Shown here: piece after piece, positions 54,640 to 63,716 of the stretch
Numbering within the stretch: position 1 is the first letter of the stretch
Layout of the letters: each line of letters starts with the position of its first letter
From: Paracoccus pantotrophus
Lineage (GTDB): Bacteria > Pseudomonadota > Alphaproteobacteria > Rhodobacterales > Rhodobacteraceae
DNA: 64,000 nucleotides
Direction: 5' to 3'
Assembly (NCBI RefSeq): GCF_008824185.1
Contig: NZ_CP044426.1
Coordinates: 1,372,501-1,436,500 of the forward strand
Program-made: the position numbers and the translations under genes
Notes under the pieces: generated by a model
Databases searched by the model: none
What the model saw: only the letters and a program-made list of their open reading frames with translations
What the model was told of the DNA's origin: nothing

Positions 54640-55217
54640 AATCTCGCCTCGTACTCAAAAGGCCCCTCATAGGTGAAAGGGCTGTCGAACTCGTTCAATG
54701 TCGGTGCGGCCGCATCCTTGGCCGACAGGATCGGCGGGCCGGCGACGCCCCAGTCGATGCCGATACTGTCCCAGACCACCGATCCGTCGCAATCGGGCGC
54801 ATAATAATCCGTACATTTATACAGGATTTCCGTGTCAGGCTCGCGCGTGACGAAACCGTGCAGGAAGCCCGGCGGAATCCACAGCTGGCGGCCGTTTTCA
54901 AAGGACAGCTCGCAGCCGGTCCATTGGCCATAACTCGGGCTGCCCCTGCGGATATCGACCGCCACGTCGAAAAGCCGGCCGCGCCCGCAGCGCACCAGCT
55001 TGCCCTGGGCATGGGGCGGGGCCTGGAAATGCAGCCCCCGCAAGGTGCCCGCCGCCGCCGATAGCGAATGGTTGTCCTGCACGAATTCCGGCAGGTCCAG
55101 CCCCGCCCGATGCAGGGTCTTTCGGCTCCAGCTTTCGCAAAAGAACCCGCGATCATCGCCGAACCGCCGCGGAACAAGGACCAGCACGCCCGGAAGCGAG
55201 GTCTTTTGGATCTGCAT
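54636..55217 (-). CDS. rfbC: dTDP-4-dehydrorhamnose 3,5-epimerase
   Basis: Cupin-fold epimerase, 193 residues. The catalytic histidine is in LRGLHFQAPPHAQGKLVR, and KCTDYYAPDCDGSVVWDSIGIDW is the conserved C-terminal half. It leads the rfbCBDA operon; the promoter lies in the 200-bp gap shared with the divergent RTX gene. Confidence 0.94.
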   Translation of the reverse strand: MQIQKTSLPGVLVLVPRRFGDDRGFFCESWSRKTLHRAGLDLPEFVQDNHSLSAAAGTLRGLHFQAPPHAQGKLVRCGRGRLFDVAVDIRRGSPSYGQWTGCELSFENGRQLWIPPGFLHGFVTREPDTEILYKCTDYYAPDCDGSVVWDSIGIDWGVAGPPILSAKDAAAPTLNEFDSPFTYEGPFEYEARL

Positions 55218-55417
55218 CTGTCTCTACCAGATTTGCCTTGCGCAGAATGCGTATGGAGCAACTCCCAAAGGCGCGCAAGCGGCGCGCCGCCGGCGCAGCC
55301 TATGTCCGCGGCAATTAAAATGCACGGGGAATTACGCGTGACTTCGTGTGCCGGTTTGGCACCCTGTCGGGGCACGATCCCGACCGCCACGCCCGACCGC
55401 CACGAACGAAGCCCGCA

Positions 55418-58400
55418 ATGCGATACCGCCACGTTGCCACCTATATCGGCCCCCAAGCACCCTTCGTGACCAATATCACGAATCTGCGGACCTTTTCCGG
55501 CCCGGAGGGGCATGCGCTTTACAGCATCACCCATCTCGGCGGCGGCATCGCGGCCTATCGCGTCACCTCGGCCAACCAGCCGATCGAGATGATCGGCGCC
55601 CAGCCCCATGCCGCCGCGCTGGGCTATGGCGGCACCCCGGATGCCAGCATCGTCACGCTGAAGGGCGGGCCGGTGCTGTTCGGCACCGGGCTGCGCGATG
55701 CGCTGGGTGCCGGCATCCTGCTGGACGGCCAGGGCGGGTTTCGCGACGGCGCGTCGCTGGCCGGGCCGGCAGGGCTGCCCGCCGACGTGATCCGGCTAGG
55801 CCAGTTCCAGACGCCGCAGGGGGATTTCCTCTATTCGGCCCGCGACGGGCAGACGGCCTTCGACATCTGGCGGCTGGCCGCGGACGGCGCCATCGCCCAT
55901 GTCACCCGGGCGGCGCTGCCGCTCGGCTCGGGCGTGCAGGGGACCGAGATCGACGACATGCTGGTGGCCACGCTGGCCGACCGCAGCTTCATCATCTCGG
56001 CCTCGGCCACCGGCAACTATGTCGCGGTGCAAATGATCCATGCCGACGGCTCGGTCGGCACGGCGCATATGCTGTGGTCCTGGCACGGCCTTGGCATGGA
56101 CCAGCCCAGCCACCTGGCCACGGTCGCGGTGGGCGGCGTAACCTATCTGGTGGTCGCGGCGGCGCAAAGCTCGTCCCTGACCACCATGCGCCTGACCTAC
56201 GAGGGCGCGCTTCTACCGGCCGATCACGTCATCGACGAACGCAACACCCGCTTTGCCGGCGCCACCGCGCTTGCGACCGCGACCCTGGACGGCCGCGCCT
56301 TCGTCTTCGTGGGCGGCGGCGACGACGGGCTGAGCGTCTTCACCGTGCTGCCCGAGGGGCGGCTGCTGCACCTGGCCACGCTGGTCGACACCAACGACCG
56401 GGCGCTGGCCGATGTCTCGGCGCTTTCGGCGCTGGTGATCGACGGCAAGATCGCGCTTTTCGCCTCGTCGCGCACGGAAAGCGGCATCACGCAATTCGTT
56501 TTCGAACCGGGCGGCATCGGCCTGACGCGGGTGGTCGGCGCGGGCTGGCAGTCGGGGACCGAGGGCAACGACATGATGCAGGCCAGCGCCGAGACGAGCA
56601 GGCTGGAGGGCGGCGCCGGCGACGACATCCTGATCGCCGGCAGCAGCCCGGTGCAGATGACCGGCGGCGCCGGCGCGGACATCTTTGTGGCGGCCGAGGT
56701 CAACGGCAAGATCACCATCACCGATTTCGAGCCGGGGGTGGACCGTCTGGACCTGTCCTTCCTGGGCATGGTCCGCAATGTCGGGCAGTTGGGGTTCAGG
56801 CCGGAAAGCTATGGAATCAGGATATTTTACGGAAATTCGGTTATCTGGGTCATGACACGGGACAATACGATGCTGCAGGCCAGCGCCTTTGACAATTCGC
56901 TTTTCCCCATCGCGCATTACGCGGCCCCCGACATGCGCACGACGGTGGTGGGCACGGCGGGCAACGACACGCTGAGCGCAGGCCACAACGGCTCGGACGT
57001 CTTCGGCCATGCCGGCGACGACCTGCTTCTGGGCGGACCGGGGGACGACAATCTCCAGGGCGGGCCGGGCAACGACACGCTGGAGGGGCGGGACGGCAAC
57101 GACCTGATCTATGGCGGCAACGGCAATGACAGCCTGGTCGGAGGGGCTGGCGCCGATACGCTGTATGGGGACGCCGGGCATGACACGCTGGCCGGACATG
57201 CTGGCGATGACCAACTGTTCGGCGGCGACGGCAACGACCTGCTGTTCGGTGGCAACGGCAATGACAGCCTCGTCGGCGGATCCGGGGCCGATACCTTGCG
57301 CGGTGAACCTGGCAACGACACGCTGGCCGGACATGACGGCGATGACCAACTGTTCGGCGGCGATGGCAACGACCTGCTGTTCGGTGGCAACGGCAATGAC
57401 AGCCTCGTCGGCGGATCCGGGGCCGATACCTTGCGCGGCGAGCACGGAAACGACACGCTGGCCGGACATGACGGCGATGACCAGTTGTTCGGCGGCGATG
57501 GCAATGACCTGCTGTTCGGTGGCAACGGCAATGACAGCCTCGTCGGCGGATCCGGGGCCGATACCTTGCGCGGTGAACCTGGCAACGACACGCTGGCCGG
57601 ACATGACGGCGATGACCAGTTGTTCGGCGGCGATGGCAACGACCTGCTGTTCGGTGGCAACGGCAATGACAGCCTCGTCGGCGGATCCGGGGCCGATACC
57701 TTGCGCGGCGAGCACGGAAACGACACGCTGGCCGGACATGACGGCGATGACCAGTTGTTCGGCGGCGATGGCAATGACCTGCTGTTCGGTGGCAACGGCA
57801 ATGACAGCCTCGTCGGCGGATCCGGGGCCGATACCTTGCGCGGCGAGCACGGAAACGACACGCTGGCCGGACATGACGGCAATGACCAGCTGTTCGGCGG
57901 CGACGGTAACGACCTGTTGCAAGGAGACGCGGGCAACGACCTTCTGGAAGGCGGTCCGGGCAACGACACCCTCCTCGGCGGCGAGGGGTATGACCTGATG
58001 CGGGGCGGCGACGGCAACGACGTGCTAAGGGGCGGTCCGGGCCATGACACGCTTCATGGCGATGCCGGCGCAGATGAACTCAATGGCGACGACGGCCACG
58101 ACCTGCTTTACGGCGGCGAAGGCAATGACACCCTGCGCGGCGGCCCCGGCCATGACAGCCTGTCCGGCGGTCTCGGCGATGACCTGCTGGACGGCGGCCC
58201 GGGCAATGACGAAATTTTCGGCGGCGAGGGCAACGACACCCTGATCGGCGGGACCGGTCATGACAGCTTGCTTGGAGGGGCCGGCGACGACCTGCTTCAG
58301 GGCGGTGACGGCAGTGACACGCTGGCAGGCGGGGCGGGCTCCGACACGCTGGTCGGCGGGCTTGGCGCCGACGTGTTCGTGTTCTCGGCCACCGAAGACC

Positions 58401-58642
58401 TGGACGGCAGCATCGATGTCATCCTGGATTTCCAGCCTGGCGAGGACAGGATCGACCTTGCAGGCCTGGGACTGACCTTTATCGGCAGCGAGAATTTTTC
58501 CGCTCCGGGTCAGCTTCGCGCCGACTGGTCGCAGGCCGGCGCGCATCGGCTTCTGGTCGACCTGGACGGCGATGGCACGGCCGAGCTGACGATCGAGCTG
58601 GGCGGGCTGGAGCAGTTGAACGCCTCGGACCTGCTTCTCTAG
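55418..58642 (+). CDS. Large RTX-repeat calcium-binding protein
   Basis: A 1074-residue protein built for type I secretion. Residues 1-380 form a beta-propeller-like region with repeated ISASATGNYVAVQMIHADG-type blades and no signal peptide. Residues about 384-1020 carry nonapeptide RTX repeats GGxGNDxLx, which bind calcium outside the cell. The end has LGADVFVFSATEDLDGSIDVILDFQPGEDRIDL, the C-terminal secretion/peptidase M10-like region seen in RTX substrates. About 240 residues in the middle are near-identical 45-residue units (135 bp). Adhesin, S-layer-like or enzyme function is not readable. The PrtD/HlyD pair at 10.4-13.5 kb is a likely exporter (inference). Confidence 0.88.
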   Translation: MRYRHVATYIGPQAPFVTNITNLRTFSGPEGHALYSITHLGGGIAAYRVTSANQPIEMIGAQPHAAALGYGGTPDASIVTLKGGPVLFGTGLRDALGAGILLDGQGGFRDGASLAGPAGLPADVIRLGQFQTPQGDFLYSARDGQTAFDIWRLAADGAIAHVTRAALPLGSGVQGTEIDDMLVATLADRSFIISASATGNYVAVQMIHADGSVGTAHMLWSWHGLGMDQPSHLATVAVGGVTYLVVAAAQSSSLTTMRLTYEGALLPADHVIDERNTRFAGATALATATLDGRAFVFVGGGDDGLSVFTVLPEGRLLHLATLVDTNDRALADVSALSALVIDGKIALFASSRTESGITQFVFEPGGIGLTRVVGAGWQSGTEGNDMMQASAETSRLEGGAGDDILIAGSSPVQMTGGAGADIFVAAEVNGKITITDFEPGVDRLDLSFLGMVRNVGQLGFRPESYGIRIFYGNSVIWVMTRDNTMLQASAFDNSLFPIAHYAAPDMRTTVVGTAGNDTLSAGHNGSDVFGHAGDDLLLGGPGDDNLQGGPGNDTLEGRDGNDLIYGGNGNDSLVGGAGADTLYGDAGHDTLAGHAGDDQLFGGDGNDLLFGGNGNDSLVGGSGADTLRGEPGNDTLAGHDGDDQLFGGDGNDLLFGGNGNDSLVGGSGADTLRGEHGNDTLAGHDGDDQLFGGDGNDLLFGGNGNDSLVGGSGADTLRGEPGNDTLAGHDGDDQLFGGDGNDLLFGGNGNDSLVGGSGADTLRGEHGNDTLAGHDGDDQLFGGDGNDLLFGGNGNDSLVGGSGADTLRGEHGNDTLAGHDGNDQLFGGDGNDLLQGDAGNDLLEGGPGNDTLLGGEGYDLMRGGDGNDVLRGGPGHDTLHGDAGADELNGDDGHDLLYGGEGNDTLRGGPGHDSLSGGLGDDLLDGGPGNDEIFGGEGNDTLIGGTGHDSLLGGAGDDLLQGGDGSDTLAGGAGSDTLVGGLGADVFVFSATEDLDGSIDVILDFQPGEDRIDLAGLGLTFIGSENFSAPGQLRADWSQAGAHRLLVDLDGDGTAELTIELGGLEQLNASDLLL
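57143..57877 (+). repeat. Tandem array of 135-bp units in the RTX gene
   Basis: The block GGATCCGGGGCCGATA recurs at about 57278, 57413, 57548, 57683 and 57818, exactly 135 bp apart. Each unit encodes five RTX nonapeptides, and units differ mainly by GEPGND or GEHGND. The near-identity at DNA level, including silent positions, points to recent expansion or gene conversion. Confidence 0.9.
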
Positions 58643-58644
58643 CC

Positions 58645-59013
58645 TTGGCCGAGGCGAAGGTCCGCCCGATCCGGATGTTCCTCTCGGCAGACCAGACCTC
58701 CGACTATATCGGGGCGCGGGCGCTCCTGTCGTCTATCCCACGGGCCGGGGCGCTGCTCGGGGAGCGGGGCTAGGATGCCGACGGGTTCCGCAACGCGCTG
58801 ATCGAGACGGGCATTTCACCCTGCATCCCCTCCCGCACCGGTCGCAAGATACCAATCCCGCACAACGCCGACCTCTACCGCCAACGCCGCAGGATTGAGA
58901 ACATGTTCGCCAGACTGAAGGACTGGCGGCGCAGCGCAGCCCGCTACGATCGCCGCCCCATCCTGTTTCTCTCGGCCTGCGCCCTCGCCGCGACCGTCAT
59001 CTATTGGTTGTGA
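58645..59013 (+). pseudogene. C-terminal remnant of an IS5-family transposase
   Basis: The frame AEAKVRPIRMFLSADQTSDYIGARALLSSIPRAG starts just after the RTX stop codon, meets an internal TAG, and continues FRNALIETGISPCIPSRTGRKIP and RRRIENMFARLKDWRRSAARYDRRP to a stop at 59013. The N-terminal half is missing. It differs in type from the IS5-family copy at 15.0-15.9 kb. It marks a past rearrangement at the RTX-capsule border. Confidence 0.8.
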
Positions 59014-59116
59014 GGCCTGACATAGGGACGAGCCCCCTTCCCGTTTGCCTTGGCATGCCGGGGATCCGTCCTGCTGTCCTGGCCTTCTGTTCCGGCCGCC
59101 CCGTCCGCTTGGGGCT

Positions 59117-59980
59117 TCACCTTTCGAGGAGCTTGCGGTGGTTTCTCTCGAGCAGGGCGAGGCCCGCCAGCATGAGGGCGAGGGCGAGGGCGACGACATA
59201 GGCCTGGCTGAGATAGCCGGCCTCGTAGGTGGGATAGAAGCCGCGCCGCATCAGCCCGGTGCAATGGATCAGCGGGTTGTACCACAGCAGGTTCTGCGCC
59301 TGGACCGGCATCATGTCGTAAAGGAAGATCACCCCCGAGATCAGGAACAGCGGCCGGGTCAGGATGTGCCAGACCCGCTCCCAGACCGGGAAGGCGTTCA
59401 TCAGGTAGCAGTTCAGCACCCCCACCCCGGTGCCCAGCAGCGCCACCAGCAGCAGCGCCTCGAAGACCGAGGGCATGTCCACCGGCCCCGGCAGCTGATA
59501 GGCCAGGAAGATGCCGCCGATCACGATGGCGATCACCGCGACATGGGTCAGCGCGTTCAGCACCACCCGCGCCAGCAGCGCATCGAGGAAGGTCACGCTG
59601 GGATAGGCCAGCAAGGGCCGCGAGAAGCGGATCGAGGCGGCAGTCTTGTTGGCCAGGTCGGTGAACATGGCAAAGGGCAGGTAGCCGGTGGCATAGAACA
59701 GCGGGAAGTTCGAGCCGAGGCCGGGGCTGCGCAGCGCCATGCTGAACAGCACCGACAGAAGCGCCACGCCCAGCACCGGCTCGAGCACCGCCCAGACATA
59801 GCCGCCGGCCGAGCGGCCATAGCTGGTGGCCATCTCGCGCAGCATCAGCGCCACCACGGTGCGCGGCATGCGAAAGCGCGGCCCGTTGCGCGACGGGTGC
59901 TGCGGCCGGCGGACCCGCGGCGGGCGGGCTGCGCCGGCCTGGCCCTGGGGGCGGCGGATTTCTGGGGCGGTATCGGACAT
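59117..59980 (-). CDS. kpsM: Capsule/polysaccharide ABC exporter permease (KpsM-like)
   Basis: A 287-residue inner-membrane protein starting MSDTAPEIRRPQ, with six hydrophobic segments from about residue 60. ABC-2 features include LMLREMATSYGRSAGGYVWAVLEPV, GNCYLMNAFPVWERVWHILTRPLFL (paraphrased block near 180-205) and FLYDMMPVQAQNLLWYNPLIHCTGLMRRGFYP. It pairs with the ATPase at 61969 and the KpsE-like protein to export capsular or other surface polysaccharide. It is divergent from kpsE, with 82 bp between the starts. Confidence 0.9.
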   Translation of the reverse strand: MSDTAPEIRRPQGQAGAARPPRVRRPQHPSRNGPRFRMPRTVVALMLREMATSYGRSAGGYVWAVLEPVLGVALLSVLFSMALRSPGLGSNFPLFYATGYLPFAMFTDLANKTAASIRFSRPLLAYPSVTFLDALLARVVLNALTHVAVIAIVIGGIFLAYQLPGPVDMPSVFEALLLVALLGTGVGVLNCYLMNAFPVWERVWHILTRPLFLISGVIFLYDMMPVQAQNLLWYNPLIHCTGLMRRGFYPTYEAGYLSQAYVVALALALMLAGLALLERNHRKLLER

Positions 59981-60062
59981 GTGAACGCAAACACTGGCCT
60001 GGACGGGCGGCAATATGTAACAACTGCGGCCGAAAGGTAAACCAGCGAAAGCGCAGCTGCCC

Positions 60063-61964
60063 GTGACCACCCCCTCCATACCGGCCGGCGACCAGGCCGG
60101 CCAGCCGGCCGAGCCGGCCAGCCGGGCGCCGGGCGCCGCCCCGCGGCCGGTCGAGGCCGCCGCGCCCCGGCCGGCCGCACCCGCATCGCAATCCACAACC
60201 CCGGCCGCAACCCCGGCCGCATCCCAGCCTGCAATCCAGCCCGCCTCCCAGCCCGCCCCAGGCGCCCGGCCCCGGCCCGGCCCGGCCCCCCGCCCCTTCC
60301 AGGGCCAGCAGGGCCTGGGCGCCCAGGCACGGATCCAGGCGCATATCCAGGCCCAGGCCCAGCCACAGGCACAGGCCCAATCGCGGGGCCAGGGGCCGGG
60401 CGACGCCGCGGCGGCGGGGACGCAGCCGCAGGCGCGGCCGCAAGAGCCGCCGCCAAGGCCGGCGGCAGGCAGCAGGCCGGGCCGGCCGCCCGCCGCCCCG
60501 GCCGGCCCGCAACAAGGCCCGCAACAAGGCCAGCCATCGGGCCAGCCATCGGGGCAGCCATCGGGGCAAGGCGGGCCGGCGGCGCAGGATCGCCAGCCGG
60601 CCCCGGCCGCCTCCCAGGCGCAGCCCCAATCCAGGGCCCCATCCCAGGCTCCATCCCAGGCCGGCCCCCAGCCGCAAGCCCAGGCCAGGCCGCCGGCGCT
60701 GCGCCCGCAAGGCCAGCCGATCCCGGTCCGGCCCATGCCGCCTGCCGCGCCCCCTGCCTCCCGGCCGCCCGCGCCGGCCCCCGCTCCGGCCCCCGCTCCG
60801 GCCCCCGCCCCCGCTCCGGCCCAGCCCCTGCGCCCGCCGGCCCGCATGGCCGAGCCCCGGCGCCGGCACTGGCTGATCCTGGGCTCCTTCCTGGCGCTGG
60901 TGGTGCTGCCCAGCCTCGCCTGGGCCGGCTATCTCTGGCTGCGCGCCGAGGACCAATATGTCTCGACCGTCGGCTTCTCGGTGCGCAAGGAACAGTCCAC
61001 CTCCTCGATCGATCTCCTGGGCGGGCTGGCGCCGCTGACCGGCGCCGGCGGCAGCGCCTCGGATACCGACATCCTCTACGAATACATCCGCAGCCAGGAC
61101 ATGGTCGAAAGGATCGATGCCAGCCTCGACCTGCGCGCCCGCTTCTCGCGCGCCTGGCCGCATGACTTCGTCTTCGCCTTCGACCCCGAGGGCCATGTCG
61201 AGGATCTGACCGATTACTGGCAGCGCCAGGTCAAGGTGCTCTACGACAGCACCACCCAGCTGATCACCCTCAAGGTCAGCGCCTTCACCCCCGAGGACGC
61301 CCAGCAGATCGCCGCGGCGGTGTTCCAGGAAAGCTCGGACAAGATCAACCAGCTCTCGACCATCGCCCAGGACGACGCCACCCGCCTGGCCAAGGCCGAG
61401 CTCGACAAGGCCCGCGCCGAGCTGACCGAGACCCGCCAGGCCATGACCGCCTTCCGCATGCGCTCGCAGATCGTCGATCCCGAGGCCGATCTCGCCGGGC
61501 AGATGGGGGTGCTGAGCGGGCTGCAGGCGCAGCTGGCCGAGGCGCTGGTCGCCCATGACCTGCTTTTGGACAATGCCCAGCCCACCGACCACCGCGTCAC
61601 CCAGTCCCAGCAGAAGATCGACGCGCTGCGCCGGCTGATCGAGGCCGAGCGCGCCAAGTTCGGCGCCGAGGGCCAGGGCCCGGCCGGCGAAAGCTATGCC
61701 CAGCTGATGGCGGAATACGAAAAGCTGGCCGTGGACCGCGAATTCGCCGAGGGCGCCTATCGCTCGGCCCGCATCGCCCATGAGACGGCGCTGGCCGAGG
61801 CGCAGCGCCAGGCCCGCTACCTGGCCGCCCATATCGAGCCCAAGGTGGCGCAAAGCCCGACCGAGCCGGACCGGCCCTGGCTCTGGGCGATGATCACCGG
61901 CATGCTGCTGGCCGGCTGGTCGATCCTGGTGCTGGTCTATTACAGCGTCCGCGACCGCCGCTAG
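60063..61964 (+). CDS. kpsE: KpsE-like polysaccharide co-polymerase with long Pro/Gln tail
   Basis: Inner-membrane/periplasmic partner of the capsule exporter, 633 residues from GTG at 60063. Residues 1-260 are a Pro/Ala/Gln tail with short repeats (PSGQPSGQ, PAPAPAPA) and no fold. The membrane segment is WLILGSFLALVVLPSLAWAGYLWL near 272-295. The periplasmic part (RAEDQYVSTVGFSVRKEQST onward) is the KpsE/BexC coiled coil, and a final segment ends SVRDRR. Usual members are about 370-380 residues, so the tail is extra. It precedes the ATPase gene by 4 bp. Confidence 0.88.
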   Translation: MTTPSIPAGDQAGQPAEPASRAPGAAPRPVEAAAPRPAAPASQSTTPAATPAASQPAIQPASQPAPGARPRPGPAPRPFQGQQGLGAQARIQAHIQAQAQPQAQAQSRGQGPGDAAAAGTQPQARPQEPPPRPAAGSRPGRPPAAPAGPQQGPQQGQPSGQPSGQPSGQGGPAAQDRQPAPAASQAQPQSRAPSQAPSQAGPQPQAQARPPALRPQGQPIPVRPMPPAAPPASRPPAPAPAPAPAPAPAPAPAQPLRPPARMAEPRRRHWLILGSFLALVVLPSLAWAGYLWLRAEDQYVSTVGFSVRKEQSTSSIDLLGGLAPLTGAGGSASDTDILYEYIRSQDMVERIDASLDLRARFSRAWPHDFVFAFDPEGHVEDLTDYWQRQVKVLYDSTTQLITLKVSAFTPEDAQQIAAAVFQESSDKINQLSTIAQDDATRLAKAELDKARAELTETRQAMTAFRMRSQIVDPEADLAGQMGVLSGLQAQLAEALVAHDLLLDNAQPTDHRVTQSQQKIDALRRLIEAERAKFGAEGQGPAGESYAQLMAEYEKLAVDREFAEGAYRSARIAHETALAEAQRQARYLAAHIEPKVAQSPTEPDRPWLWAMITGMLLAGWSILVLVYYSVRDRR

Positions 61965-61968
61965 CGCC

Positions 61969-62637
61969 ATGATCCGGCTCGAGAACCTGACCAAGATCTA
62001 CCGGCTCAACGGCCGCGAGACCCTGGTGGCGGACAATCTGAACGCCGAGTTCCCGACCGGGGCCTCGGTGGCGCTTCTGGGCCGCAACGGCGCCGGCAAG
62101 TCGACGCTCCTGCGCATCATCGCCGGCACCGTGCTGCCCACGGCCGGCCGGGTGCTGTCGGACGGCACGATTTCCTGGCCGGTGGGGTTCTCGGGCAGTT
62201 TCCACCCCGATCTGACCGGGGCGCAGAACGTGCGCTTCGTGGCCCGCATCTACGGCGTGGACACCGACGAGCTGGTCGATTACGTCGCCGATTTCGCCGA
62301 GCTGGGCCAGCATTACCACCAGCCCTTCGGCAGCTATTCCTCGGGCATGCGCTCGCGGCTGGCCATGGGCACCTCGATGGGCATCCATTTCGACACCTAT
62401 CTGGTCGACGAGGTCACCAGCGTCGGCGACGCCAATTTCCGCGCCAAGTCCCAGCGCGTCTTCGCCGAGCGCATGGCCCGATCATCCGCCATCGTCGTCA
62501 GCCATTCCATGCCCATGATCCGCAACATGTGCACCATGGGCGCCGTCCTGCACAACGCAAGCCTCACAATCTTCGACAACATCGACCAGGCCATCAAAAA
62601 ACACGAGGAAATCCTCAGACTCCCACAGACAAAATAA
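61969..62637 (+). CDS. kpsT: Capsule/polysaccharide ABC exporter ATPase (KpsT-like)
   Basis: A 222-residue ATPase that drives polysaccharide export. Walker A is GRNGAGKST near residue 38, the signature is SSGMRSRLAMG near 123, and Walker B is YLVDEVTSVGD. The short length and the start MIRLENLTKIYRL are typical of KpsT/BexA. It follows kpsE directly. The last codons are AT-richer than the body (LRLPQTK). Confidence 0.92.
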   Translation: MIRLENLTKIYRLNGRETLVADNLNAEFPTGASVALLGRNGAGKSTLLRIIAGTVLPTAGRVLSDGTISWPVGFSGSFHPDLTGAQNVRFVARIYGVDTDELVDYVADFAELGQHYHQPFGSYSSGMRSRLAMGTSMGIHFDTYLVDEVTSVGDANFRAKSQRVFAERMARSSAIVVSHSMPMIRNMCTMGAVLHNASLTIFDNIDQAIKKHEEILRLPQTK

Positions 62638-62712
62638 AAAAGCATCCGCCAAAGGGCGGAGGTGACGCAGCCAAACAGGCGCGCTAGAGGGGGACCAAAG
62701 AAGGAGACCGCC

Positions 62713-63138
62713 ATGGATACCAAGGCCCTGATCGCCGCCTATTACGACGCCTTCAACGCCGGCCGCACCGACGAGATGCTGGGCTATCTGCATGACGAGG
62801 TCGAGCATCACGTCAACGAGGGCGGCATCCGCCGCGGCAAGGCGGCCTTCGCCGCGTTCAACGCCCACATGACCCGCAGCTATCGCGAGGAACTGACCGG
62901 CATGGTGATCTTCGCCAATGAGGCCGGCGACCGGGCGGCGGCGGAATTCGTGGTCAACGGCACCTACCTGGCCACCGACGAGGGCCTGCCCGAGGCGAAG
63001 GGCCAGACCTATGTCCTGCCCGCCGGTGCCTTCTTCACCATCCGCGACGGCAAGATCGCGCGGGTGACGACCTATTACAACCTCGCCGACTGGACGCGGC
63101 AGGTCTCGGGGCAGGTCTCGGGGCAGGTCTCGGCGTGA
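62713..63138 (+). CDS. SnoaL-like / ketosteroid-isomerase-related protein
   Basis: A 141-residue NTF2-fold protein: YYDAFNAGRTDEMLGYLHDEVEHHVNEGG near the start, RSYREELTGMVIF, and AAEFVVNGTYLATDEGLPEAKGQTYVLPAGAFFTIRDGKIARVTTYYNLADW. The substrate is unknown. The C-terminus QVSGQVSGQVSA comes from a 12-bp triplicate in the DNA. AAGGAGACCGCC precedes the start. The next gene's GTG overlaps its stop. Confidence 0.82.
   Translation: MDTKALIAAYYDAFNAGRTDEMLGYLHDEVEHHVNEGGIRRGKAAFAAFNAHMTRSYREELTGMVIFANEAGDRAAAEFVVNGTYLATDEGLPEAKGQTYVLPAGAFFTIRDGKIARVTTYYNLADWTRQVSGQVSGQVSA
63100..63132 (+). repeat. Three tandem 12-bp units at the SnoaL gene end
   Basis: CAGGTCTCGGGG occurs at 63100-63111 and 63112-63123, with a third partial copy from 63124. 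It encodes QVSG three times and lengthens the protein just ahead of the overlapping start of the next gene. Confidence 0.8.
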
Positions 63139-63716
63139 TCCGCACCGAATGCCTGACCGGGGATGCGGTTGCCGCCGTGCTGGACGACCTGGCGCGGCTG
63201 CGCATCGCGGTATTCCGCGACTGGCCCTATCTCTATGACGGCGACCTGGGTTATGAGCGCGATTACCTGCATGCCTATCAGTCGCCCGGCGCGGTGGTGG
63301 TCGCGGCCTGGGACGGCGACCGCATGGTCGGCGCCGCGACCGGCGCGCCGATGGAGGACCATGCCGGCGATTTCGCCGCCGCCTTCGCCAACCGGCCCGA
63401 GCGGCTGGACGAGATCTTCTATTGCGCCGAATCGGTGCTGCTGCCGGACTATCGCGGCCATGGCCTGGGCCATGCCTTCTTCGACGGGCGCGAGGCGCAG
63501 GCCCGGGCGCTTGGCCGCCGCTACAGCGCCTTTTGCAGCGTGATTCGCCCCGAGGACCACCCACTGCGGCCCCCCGCCTATCGCCCGCTGGACGGGTTCT
63601 GGCTGAAGCGCGGCTATGCGCCCTTGCCGGGCGTGGTCGCCGGTTTCGACTGGAAGGACATCGGCGAGAGCCGGTCGACCCGCAAATCCCTGCAATTCTG
63701 GATGAAACCCCTGTGA
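63135..63716 (+). CDS. GNAT-family acetyltransferase
   Basis: A 193-residue acetyltransferase from GTG at 63135, overlapping the SnoaL stop (GTGA). The core is YCAESVLLPDYRGHGLGHAFFDGREAQARALG, with the acetyl-CoA motif RGHGLG. The N-terminus LARLRIAVFRDWPYLYDGDLGYERDYL is shared by a group of uncharacterised GNATs that often pair with nitrilase-family genes. The substrate is unknown. It overlaps the nitrilase gene start by 4 bp, so the two probably act together. Confidence 0.85.
   Translation: MIRTECLTGDAVAAVLDDLARLRIAVFRDWPYLYDGDLGYERDYLHAYQSPGAVVVAAWDGDRMVGAATGAPMEDHAGDFAAAFANRPERLDEIFYCAESVLLPDYRGHGLGHAFFDGREAQARALGRRYSAFCSVIRPEDHPLRPPAYRPLDGFWLKRGYAPLPGVVAGFDWKDIGESRSTRKSLQFWMKPL

Noticed and set aside
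57143..57877. Regular repeats that could look like a CRISPR array
   Set aside because: The units are 135 bp, lack unique spacers, stay in frame and encode RTX nonapeptides.
56213..57922. Long minus-strand open frame across the RTX repeats
   Set aside because: It is the antisense image of the repeats; the plus-strand frame has clear RTX motifs.
59001..61994. A 997-codon minus-strand open frame across the capsule genes
   Set aside because: It runs antisense to kpsE and out of frame with kpsM, is full of Gly/Arg-rich low complexity, and arises from the very high GC of the Pro/Gln tail.
62640..62662. TCCGCC/GGCGGA hairpin as a kpsT terminator
   Set aside because: The stem is only 6 bp and the T-rich side is on the minus strand, so support is too weak.
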